Shown here piece by piece: positions 8,663-15,510 of a stretch of 49,705 bases of DNA (positions are counted from its first letter, which is position 1; each line of letters opens with the position of its first letter). This stretch comes from Candidatus Hodarchaeota archaeon. GTDB lineage: Archaea > Asgardarchaeota > Heimdallarchaeia > Hodarchaeales > YT1-039. Below the pieces are notes generated by a model. That model was not told where the DNA came from. It saw only the letters and a list, made by a program, of their open reading frames with translations, and did no database searches. The stretch spans positions 1 to 49,705 of the forward strand of contig JAEOTF010000136.1 in NCBI GenBank assembly GCA_016840025.1. Reading direction: 5' to 3'. Made by a program: the position numbers and the translations under genes.

Positions 8663-9406
8663 ATGGTTCCTGACCCCATAAGCTACATTATAATGGGCAT
8701 TCTCCCCTATGCCGCTATTACATTCTTTGTTATAGGAGTAATCTATAGAATATTCATCTGGGTCCGTTCTCCTCCAGCTGCAAACAAATTCACAGTGTTT
8801 CCAGGAATTTCAAGCAACGGAAAGTATGCTATTGATCTTACAAAAGAAATAACTTTCTTCCCTCGCATATTCAAAGTTGACAAGAAGCTTTGGATCGGCG
8901 CATGGTTGCTTCATTATGGACTTTTAATGACCTTAGTTGGACATACGCGACTTCTCTTTGAATGGCAACTATTGTGGGATCTCCTTGGTTTTAATGATGA
9001 TACACGTGACACTGTAGCTATGATAAGTGGAAGCTTAGCAGGAATTATTGTTCTTTCAGCTGTGTTCTATCTATTAGGTCGTCGTTTATCGGGTACAATG
9101 GCAAAAATGTCGAATCTTGAAGATTATTTCGTGTTAGCGCTGTTTTTAGCTATTGGACTCACAGGAATGTATATGCGACTTTTCGTTGATCACATCGAAC
9201 TACAAGACTTTCGTGATTATCTTTTTGATATACTTACATTACAATCCCCATCTGTGTATCCCGATGTTGGACCGATTTTCTTGATTCATCTCCTACTAGT
9301 TTTGTTAGCTGTCGCAATTATACCATATACTAAGCTCTTTCATCTTGGTGGAGTCTTTGTGACAATGCGCTTATCTAAGCTTCATCTAAAGGAGAGTAAA
9401 GTATGA
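8663..9406 (+). CDS. NarI/DsrM-like di-haem cytochrome b membrane subunit
   Basis: Membrane protein of 247 residues with about five to six helices that would pass electrons between quinone and the iron-sulfur partner encoded next. His84 and His94 (10 apart) and His209 and His227 (18 apart) reproduce the spacing of the four haem ligands of E. coli NarI (56/66 and 187/205), so two b haems are expected. Its stop overlaps the start of the DsrK-like gene (ATGA at 9403-9406), which implies tight coupling, as in dsrMK pairs. No nitrate reductase or sulfite reductase catalytic gene is in the window. Confidence 0.85.
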   Translation: MVPDPISYIIMGILPYAAITFFVIGVIYRIFIWVRSPPAANKFTVFPGISSNGKYAIDLTKEITFFPRIFKVDKKLWIGAWLLHYGLLMTLVGHTRLLFEWQLLWDLLGFNDDTRDTVAMISGSLAGIIVLSAVFYLLGRRLSGTMAKMSNLEDYFVLALFLAIGLTGMYMRLFVDHIELQDFRDYLFDILTLQSPSVYPDVGPIFLIHLLLVLLAVAIIPYTKLFHLGGVFVTMRLSKLHLKESKV

Positions 9407-10695
9407 CTGCCAGTGAAGAAAAGATCTCCCCGCAATTAGAGGAACAGCTCCTAGAGGTTTTTGAAAAGAAACTAAATGATGCGATGCATTACTGTATAGA
9501 ATCGTGTGCAAGAGGTGGATCCTGTAATGCTGCCTGTCATATGTATAATGTGACTAAGGATGCTAAACATGCTCCAGCCTATAAAATGGAACTCTTAAGA
9601 AGGTTTTATCGTTATTATTTCACACGACTGGGGAAAACCCTACCTTGGTTAACAAATGCTAAACGTTTCAGTCAAGATTCACTCGAAAAGTTAGCAGAAG
9701 CAGCCTATGAATGTACAGGATGTAGACGTTGCGCTGTTTTCTGTCCACTCGGACTCGATCCTAGCTGGATGTTTTCTACTGCACGTCACCTAACTAGTCT
9801 TGCAGAACTTGCCCCTGAGGATATAGATATGGTAGCTGAGACTCAGGCTATGAAGGGTGAAACCATTGAGGAGTACAAGGGAACATTCTTGAGACAGATA
9901 GCTAGATTAGAACAACAAATTCATGAAAATTTGGGAATGGAAACAGCCTCAATTAAAGTTGCTGATGAAGGTTCTAAGGCAGATATTCTGTACCTTCCCA
10001 TTGCAGGTGCTCATACAATCCTTCCTGTCGCTAAAGTCTTTGAAGCAGCTGGATTGAATTGGAATCTTAGTAAATTTGATGCAGCCAATTATGCTTATTT
10101 TCTAGGTGATATTTCTCGTGCCAAACCTTTAGTTGAAGAAATCATCGAGGAAGCGAAGACAATCGGTGCAAAAACATTAATAGTAACAGAATGTGGACAT
10201 GCTTTCCGGATTATGCGACATCTTGCGTCATTTTGGTTCGGTGAGTTACCTTTCAAGGTTAAGAGTATTGTAGAGGTATTACACGAATTGATTGATGAGG
10301 GAAAAATTGAAGTAAATCCTGATATACATCCAGAGCGTTTAACATATCATGATCCATGCAACCTTGGTCGTAATGGTGGGGTTTATGAGGCCCCTCGTCA
10401 AATACTTAATCATTCCTCGCAAGAGTTCGTTGAACTCAGCCCAAATCGAGAAGAGAATTGGTGTTGTGGTGGTGGGGGGGGACTCGTTGCTATTGAAGAT
10501 TATGATGAGCTCCGAATGGAAACAGGAAAGAAAAAGGCTCAACAGATTAAAGATTCCAAAGCAAAAATTGTGGTAACTGCATGTGAGAACTGTAAAGCTC
10601 AATTAGAAGACATTAATGACCATTATAAACTTGATATAGAGGTTAAAGGCGTAATGGATATCGTAGCAGATGCACTAATTGTTAAAAAATCTTAA
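9403..10695 (+). CDS. DsrK/HdrD-like iron-sulfur protein
   Basis: 430-residue cytoplasmic partner of the cytochrome b subunit. An N-terminal Cys cluster C31-x3-C35-x5-C41-x3-C45 comes first. A canonical 4Fe-4S motif C104-x2-C107-x2-C110-x3-CP follows. The last 120 residues hold one complete CCG domain (YHDPCNLGR, WCCGGGGG, ACENC), the ligand set of the noncubane cluster in HdrB and DsrK. A preceding CCG-like domain has lost its paired cysteines (TECGH only). Domain order and the dsrM-type neighbour support a DsrK-like role: exchange of electrons with a disulfide or persulfide. True substrate unknown. Confidence 0.84.
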   Translation: MTASEEKISPQLEEQLLEVFEKKLNDAMHYCIESCARGGSCNAACHMYNVTKDAKHAPAYKMELLRRFYRYYFTRLGKTLPWLTNAKRFSQDSLEKLAEAAYECTGCRRCAVFCPLGLDPSWMFSTARHLTSLAELAPEDIDMVAETQAMKGETIEEYKGTFLRQIARLEQQIHENLGMETASIKVADEGSKADILYLPIAGAHTILPVAKVFEAAGLNWNLSKFDAANYAYFLGDISRAKPLVEEIIEEAKTIGAKTLIVTECGHAFRIMRHLASFWFGELPFKVKSIVEVLHELIDEGKIEVNPDIHPERLTYHDPCNLGRNGGVYEAPRQILNHSSQEFVELSPNREENWCCGGGGGLVAIEDYDELRMETGKKKAQQIKDSKAKIVVTACENCKAQLEDINDHYKLDIEVKGVMDIVADALIVKKS

Positions 10696-10720
10696 TAAGT
10701 TCGCTCATGCTTTGGAATTC

Positions 10721-10750
10721 TATTTTTCTTAAAAACAACCTTTTTTATTA
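10721..10750 (+). terminator. T-rich tract after the DsrK-like gene
   Basis: TATTTTTCTT at 10721-10730 and TTTTTT at 10741-10746 follow the stop at 10695 by a few tens of bases, the typical form of archaeal intrinsic terminators. It separates the DsrK-like gene from the HdrD-like gene, which probably has its own promoter in the AT-rich sequence at 10750-10800. Confidence 0.45.
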
Positions 10751-10812
10751 GATAAAAAAAAAATTAATTATACAATAAACTCTTCAACTTTGTTTCATAT
10801 AGCTAAACATGT

Positions 10813-12051
10813 TTGATCGTTATGAATGAAGCTGATAGGGGAATTCTAATACCGAAGAAACGTATCTCCTCACTTCAAACGATATATCTTACATTATGTA
10901 CTCGATGTGGAGTATGTAGAGAGATCTGTCCTACGTATCAAGACTCGAAGAAATTTGGTCTTATTCCTGCTGAGAAATTAAGATTCACGAAAGACAGAAT
11001 ATTACAGAAATCGTTGTTAAGAAGAATTTTTGGACCAAAACCCGTTCAACCCAAAGTATTAGCCCAAAAAGCAAACGACATCTATGGATGTACATTATGT
11101 GGGGCCTGTACGCAAGTCTGCCCCCATCATATCGATATTCAATCGTTTTGGTCTACTTTACGACAAATTGTTAATGAATCCGGTTATACGCCTGAATCTG
11201 TGGGAGTAATCAGTAAAAACCTTAAGATAGAAAATGATCCTTACGGGGCAGGTGCTGACCTTCGCGAGTTTTGGATTGATTCAGCTGATTTGGACAATGA
11301 TCCATTTAAAGATGAAGCAAATGTAGTTTATTTTGCTGGTTGTACTTCTACTATTAAAACTCAAAATGAGATGATTCCCATCTCGATTGCTAAAATTTTG
11401 GATTGGGTAGGTGAGGATTGGACAATACTTGGAGAAAATGAAATTTGTTGTGGGGCGCCTGCATTAATGTGTGGAGAACAAAAAACGACAGTAGAGCTAA
11501 TACAGGCGAATATAAAGATGATTGGGGAAAAGAGGGCTACTATATTGGTGACTGGTTGTGCTGGTTGCTATCGGATGTTCAAATATGAATATCCTCAATT
11601 TATTAATAAAAATCTTAGTTTCAAGGTATTTCATGCAGTTGAATTATTCAGTCAATACATTGAAGAAGGAAAAATCAAGTTAGAGTCATCAGATCTTAAA
11701 ATAACTTATCATGATCCATGTGAGCTTGCACGATTAGGGGGGGTAGTAAAAGAACCACGTGAAATATTAAAGAAAATCACACGGAATTTTATTGAGCTTC
11801 CTAAGAGCAATACTAACTCTGGGTGCTGCGGGGGAGGTGGATTACTTCAAGCTTTTGACCCTGAAATGGTACTAAATATTGCTTCTCAGAGAGTAAGACA
11901 AGCAGAAGAAATCGGTGCAGATATTTTAACTTCCGCATGTCCTGCCTGCGAAATGGCATTAAAAAATGCAGTTCAGCACCTAAAGGGTAAAATAGAGGTT
12001 ATTGATATCATTGAGCTGTTAGCAAGACACTTAGGTATTTTAGATAGGTAA
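10813..12051 (+). CDS. HdrD-like heterodisulfide reductase/Fe-S oxidoreductase
   Basis: 412-residue iron-sulfur protein with two full 4Fe-4S motifs (C29, C32, C35, C39 and C93, C96, C99, C103) and two complete CCG domains. The first has EICCGAP and TGCAGCY, the second YHDPCELAR, SGCCGGGG and SACPAC. This is the domain order of HdrD and of GlpC/LutA-type oxidoreductases. It may pass electrons between the preceding DsrM/DsrK-like complex and a soluble thiol or organic acid. The start is uncertain: TTG at 10813 or ATG at 10822, neither with a clear ribosome binding site. It ends convergent with haem O synthase. Confidence 0.83.
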   Translation: MIVMNEADRGILIPKKRISSLQTIYLTLCTRCGVCREICPTYQDSKKFGLIPAEKLRFTKDRILQKSLLRRIFGPKPVQPKVLAQKANDIYGCTLCGACTQVCPHHIDIQSFWSTLRQIVNESGYTPESVGVISKNLKIENDPYGAGADLREFWIDSADLDNDPFKDEANVVYFAGCTSTIKTQNEMIPISIAKILDWVGEDWTILGENEICCGAPALMCGEQKTTVELIQANIKMIGEKRATILVTGCAGCYRMFKYEYPQFINKNLSFKVFHAVELFSQYIEEGKIKLESSDLKITYHDPCELARLGGVVKEPREILKKITRNFIELPKSNTNSGCCGGGGLLQAFDPEMVLNIASQRVRQAEEIGADILTSACPACEMALKNAVQHLKGKIEVIDIIELLARHLGILDR

Positions 12052-12091
12052 GAAGCTTTCTCGGATCATGAGGATGAGTCCACGGGTCATA

Positions 12092-13036
12092 TCAGTTGAA
12101 AAAAACATCAGTCATGACTACGCCTATAAGAAGCCATAGAAACGAAAATACCATGATTACGGAAGCTAGTTTGAAAAGTCGAAAGGTAATTCCTTCTGAT
12201 GGATGTCTGAAATTCTTAATCGACAGATAGATAACATATAAGTTGAGAATAAAAAGAGGGAAGAGAAAAAATAGGTGAATATTTAATGAAATAGCTGTTA
12301 GAACAACGACCACTGTAATTAGAAGTGCTGAAGTGGTAATTACTCGAATAGTTTGAATTGGACCACTAACAACAGGCCACATAGGCACTTTTGCATTTTT
12401 ATAACCTTCTAGATTTTTTTGGAGTAATGCAAGAGTTAGAATATGAAGAGGAATCCAAGTTATAACGAATAATCCAAAAAGAACAGTTGTTAGGTTGATG
12501 GTTCCAGTTGCGGCGGTACATCCTGCGATGGCAGGCAGTCCACCCGCAACACCACCAAAGAGAATAGAGTATTTAGTCCGTCTCTTCAGCCATATAGAAT
12601 AAATTATCACATCAAAGAAAGAACCGAGAAATATAACTAACCCTGTAACCCAATTTATAAAAAACATAGCTGTTAAAATTCCACCACCCGTAAAAATGAA
12701 CCCATGTTTTAATACGGTGGAAGGACGAACTTGTCTACTAGGGACAGCCCGTTGTTTTGTTCGTTCCATTAATGCATCAATATCACGGTCTATATACATA
12801 TTGAACAATGTAGATCCAGAGATTGCAAAAAATAAACTAAAAATCAGCCAGAAAAGAGTAAAAAACTCTAATGTTGGCCAGGCAGTAATAAAATACGTTA
12901 GAATGCCAGTGTATAAAAGAAGAAGTGTTTGTTTAATTTTGATTAATTCACCATAGAGAGATAATGGGATGTACGGGGGAAAGGAAGAAGTCATTTCTAA
13001 CGAGTTTGATTGCTCTATATTTTCTATTTCGGTCAT
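12092..13036 (-). CDS. ctaB: Protohaem IX farnesyltransferase (haem O synthase)
   Basis: UbiA-family membrane enzyme that adds farnesyl to haem b, making haem O for haem-copper oxidases. It has 314 residues and about eight helices. The Asp-rich motif around N79-x3-D83-x3-D87 with MERTKQRAVP, the GGVAGGLPAIAGC loop, and NLEGYKNAKVPMWPVVSG are specific to haem O synthases rather than MenA or UbiA. The ATG start at 13036 has a partial GTGAT before it. No oxidase or CtaA gene is in the window. Its presence supports oxygen respiration in this organism. Confidence 0.92.
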   Translation of the reverse strand: MTEIENIEQSNSLEMTSSFPPYIPLSLYGELIKIKQTLLLLYTGILTYFITAWPTLEFFTLFWLIFSLFFAISGSTLFNMYIDRDIDALMERTKQRAVPSRQVRPSTVLKHGFIFTGGGILTAMFFINWVTGLVIFLGSFFDVIIYSIWLKRRTKYSILFGGVAGGLPAIAGCTAATGTINLTTVLFGLFVITWIPLHILTLALLQKNLEGYKNAKVPMWPVVSGPIQTIRVITTSALLITVVVVLTAISLNIHLFFLFPLFILNLYVIYLSIKNFRHPSEGITFRLFKLASVIMVFSFLWLLIGVVMTDVFFN

Positions 13037-13126
13037 GTAATCACAGGTTCGCGGATATCAACAAGTTCCACTTTCAAATAAGTAGAGCCTATTAAATTTT
13101 CTGAAATTTCCTTTGAATCCTAAGAA

Positions 13127-13257
13127 ATGAAAAAAATGACCCTAAGTTCATTTAATTGGTGCATTCTTTGAAGAAAGGCAAGCTAATAGAGTTTAAAGCA
13201 GGACTAAATGGGATCAACCCGCCAAATAGCCTTAGGATTTTGTTTAGAGATTATTAG
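13127..13257 (+). pseudogene. Displaced, truncated 5' end of the RNase II-like gene
   Basis: From TTG 13168 this sequence encodes about 29 residues (KKGKLIEFKAGLNGINPP and on) matching the beginning of the RNase II-like protein at 15538 (KKGKLIEFKVGLYGLNPP). The first 35 bases differ at only two positions. Beyond that the differences fall largely at synonymous codon positions. A weaker match continues upstream to an ATG near 13127-13136, with an indel. The match stops at about 13245, exactly at the stop codon of the convergent zinc-ribbon gene, and the frame closes at 13257. It looks like the old start of the RNase gene, cut off by insertion of the zinc-ribbon gene. Confidence 0.75.
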
Positions 13258-15019
13258 CAAATTCGACAAGTCTTTGATAGTCTTCTTCTAACTCCTGTCG
13301 TTTTTCTTCAGCTATCTTAGCTGTTGACAATTCCGCAAGTCTGTCTATCAATTCAGGGAAGGTAAGAAATTCGACATTATGAGTCTTCCCAGTGAGTAAA
13401 TCAGGATGTTTGTAGTATTTTTCTCTATGTCCATAGAAGTACGCAATTATCAAGATATCACAATGTGGTGTATATTTTCCAATACATTGTTTGACTTTAT
13501 AATCCCACGGTGTTTGCTTAGGATCAATAATTAGATCAAATTCATTGTCATCATCGTTGATTTCGGCGTTAGGGTTTAATAGCACGACATTGTCGGGATC
13601 AATCCACGTATTTTTATGAGGTATTCGGAATTGAGAACGGGAGTTAGGGAAAAAGGTTTGGACAATATTCTCACCATGTGCTTCCACCTTACCCCATAAT
13701 TCTCCAAAAGCATTTTTTTCCCTAGCACAATTGGGACACCCTCTTGGTCTATTCTTACCTGTACGATTATTAATTGTTGCTTCCCACTCTTGTCCGCAAT
13801 CAACTTTGAGACATAGCCACCAGAAGACCTCAGTTGACCCATAGGAATAGTCTTCGAGTTTTTTGTCCCCATTCTTGGTAGGATGGACTTCGTGGATAAG
13901 GTGAGGGTGGGTATTGGTCACGCGGTTTCGGTCGGTCACCGTCTTTCCTGCACAGGCAGAACAACCACGACCATTGGTACGATTTCTGATTGGTGCTTCC
14001 CACTCATATCCGCAGTCGTCTTTGAGACATAGCCACCAGAACCGTTCACATGATCCGTAGGAATAGTCTTCGAGTTTTTTGTCCCCATTCTTGGTGGGAT
14101 GGACTTCTTTAATCAGATGAGGGTGAGTAATGGTCACCCGATTTCGGTCAGTCACCGTCTTTCCAGCGCACGCAGGACACCCATGCCTTGTACGCCGCGT
14201 GATTGGTGCTTCCCACTCATATCCGCAGTCGTTTTTGGGACATAACCACCAGAACCTTTCGCGCGATCCGTAAGAAAAATCTTCGAGATTTTTCGTTCCG
14301 TTCTTGATCGGATGGACTTGTTCTTTGAGGTGGGGGTGGGTAATGGTTACACGGTTTTTATCAGTCACGACCAATCTAGCACACGCAGGGCATCCATGAC
14401 CACTAGAACGGTCATAGATAGGTGCTTTCCACTCATGTCCACAGTCGTCTTTGGGACAAAGCCACCAGAAAAGTTCATTCGATCCGTAGGAATAATATTC
14501 GAGTTTTTTATCCCCATTCTTGATGGGATGGATTTGTTTGTTGAGGTAGGGATGAGTAATCGTCACAGGTTCTGTATATAGACTCCTTTTGCTTGGAATA
14601 CAATTATTAAGACTACCACGGATTTTTCTTGTTTTTTGCTTAGTACTAAGTTTTTCATCCCCAAGATTCACTTTTTCAGCAATCTCTGCGGGGGGAAGGT
14701 CTTGGATCAAGTAGAGGATGAAGATTATCTCTTGTTTCCGTTTGTTAGACAGTTGATAGAACTTCCTTAATTCCTCTTCGGAAACACCAAGACTTCCCTC
14801 TCTATACAGTCGTATCATTATTTTGGGTAGGTTTCGGAGTGTTTTATGTCTTTTAGAAGATTCATGGAAGGTTTCCAAGATATCAGCGAAGATCTTACAG
14901 TCTGTTAGGTCTGCGTGATGACAGGCAGCGATGATGGGATCAAATTGTTGTTGGATTTGGGTTGTGATATCTTGGTTCAATCCGTCGTCGAGAGAAGTCA
15001 CTGGACGATGAATAGACAT
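13244..15019 (-). CDS. HTH + four zinc-ribbon repeats + putative nuclease domain protein
   Basis: 591-residue DNA-binding protein. Residues about 75-145 form a helix-turn-helix-like region (LPPAEIAEKVNLGDEKLS). Residues about 152-433 are four tandem copies of a roughly 71-residue treble-clef/zinc-ribbon unit of the Pfam PF14311 type. Each has HPxL, a conserved YSYGS, FWWLC-x4-C and HGCPAC. The C-terminal part (about 437-591) contains FDLIID (Asp495, Asp499) and DYK (Asp506-x-Lys508), a plausible PD-(D/E)XK nuclease core. Such repeat proteins often resemble homing or Vsr-like endonucleases. It is flanked by two copies of the RNase 5' end, which points to a mobile, selfish gene. Nuclease activity is inferred. 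Confidence 0.72.
   Translation of the reverse strand: MSIHRPVTSLDDGLNQDITTQIQQQFDPIIAACHHADLTDCKIFADILETFHESSKRHKTLRNLPKIMIRLYREGSLGVSEEELRKFYQLSNKRKQEIIFILYLIQDLPPAEIAEKVNLGDEKLSTKQKTRKIRGSLNNCIPSKRSLYTEPVTITHPYLNKQIHPIKNGDKKLEYYSYGSNELFWWLCPKDDCGHEWKAPIYDRSSGHGCPACARLVVTDKNRVTITHPHLKEQVHPIKNGTKNLEDFSYGSRERFWWLCPKNDCGYEWEAPITRRTRHGCPACAGKTVTDRNRVTITHPHLIKEVHPTKNGDKKLEDYSYGSCERFWWLCLKDDCGYEWEAPIRNRTNGRGCSACAGKTVTDRNRVTNTHPHLIHEVHPTKNGDKKLEDYSYGSTEVFWWLCLKVDCGQEWEATINNRTGKNRPRGCPNCAREKNAFGELWGKVEAHGENIVQTFFPNSRSQFRIPHKNTWIDPDNVVLLNPNAEINDDDNEFDLIIDPKQTPWDYKVKQCIGKYTPHCDILIIAYFYGHREKYYKHPDLLTGKTHNVEFLTFPELIDRLAELSTAKIAEEKRQELEEDYQRLVEFANNL
13721..14566 (-). repeat. Four tandem ~214-base coding repeats
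   Basis: The zinc-ribbon units are also repeated at DNA level, for example a block around the codons for EDYSYGS recurring near 13850, 14065, 14280 and 14500. The two central copies are the most alike, which suggests recent unequal recombination or gene conversion inside the gene. Confidence 0.75.
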
Positions 15020-15086
15020 ATTGTTGTATAAAATAATAGGTTCTTTATCTAACTCCCTGTAGAAGACAGTAGTGTGTAAATGAACA

Positions 15087-15120
15087 TGGGGGTTAAATCT
15101 ATAATTTAACAGTAAGACCC
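15087..15120. repeat. Inverted repeat / hairpin
   Basis: GTTAAAT at 15091-15097 and ATTTAAC at 15103-15109 are a perfect 7-base inverted repeat around CTATA. An outer GGGG (15087-15090) and CCCC (15117-15120) could extend the stem with a bulge. It lies upstream of the zinc-ribbon nuclease gene. It may be an operator, a transcription stop or part of a mobile-element end. Confidence 0.45.
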
Positions 15121-15148
15121 CGTAATTACTAATTTTAACAGGTAGGAT

Positions 15149-15370
15149 TGCGATGAGGAAAGGAGTAAAAAAACCCTTGCCAGGTATTTTTTGAGTCCTG
15201 AAGAATTAGCTACAATTGAGGATCTATCCCCGGTTTCAGTCCCATATGAAAGTGAGGGAAAAGACTTCACCGACCGAATCCTCTATTGACGAATTTCCGC
15301 TTTTACCTCTGATGTTGTTTACTGGAACGTTAATGCTGTGTGTTATAATTCTACGAAGAAGTTTTCATAA
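15149..15370 (+). pseudogene. Decayed protein-coding fragment of unknown family
   Basis: One frame reads protein-like for about 70 residues (KKTLARYFLSPEELATIED near its beginning, SDVVYWNVNAVCYNSTKK near its end) with a single TGA at 15287-15289 inside. No start codon or ribosome binding site is clear. I do not recognise the family. It sits within the putative mobile segment between the two RNase 5' copies, so it may be a remnant of a passenger or of an earlier element. Chance cannot be fully excluded. Confidence 0.4.
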
Positions 15371-15510
15371 AAAGGGAAGATAATTAAGTGATAGAGAGAA
15401 ATTCGCATCCTAATCAATCAAGTCTTTTGGATATTTTATTGAATCATTACCGTATCAACCAGAATAATATCAGTACACATCAACCATATAACAGGTATTA
15501 GAAAATTTCA

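Larger units (their letters stand above)
15020..15510. other. Gap upstream of the RNase gene with a decayed reading frame and an inverted repeat
   Basis: This 490-base stretch between divergent genes holds no intact gene. It contains an inverted repeat (15087-15120) and a protein-like frame with one stop (15149-15370), listed separately. The rest is AT-rich and probably holds the promoters of both neighbours. Confidence 0.5.

Noticed and set aside
12052..12091. Possible small ribozyme or RNA between convergent genes
   Set aside because: A GATGAG-type string is present, but the remaining hammerhead core is absent.
15287..15289. TGA read as selenocysteine
   Set aside because: No selenocysteine insertion hairpin was seen and no selenoprotein family fits; a decayed gene is simpler.
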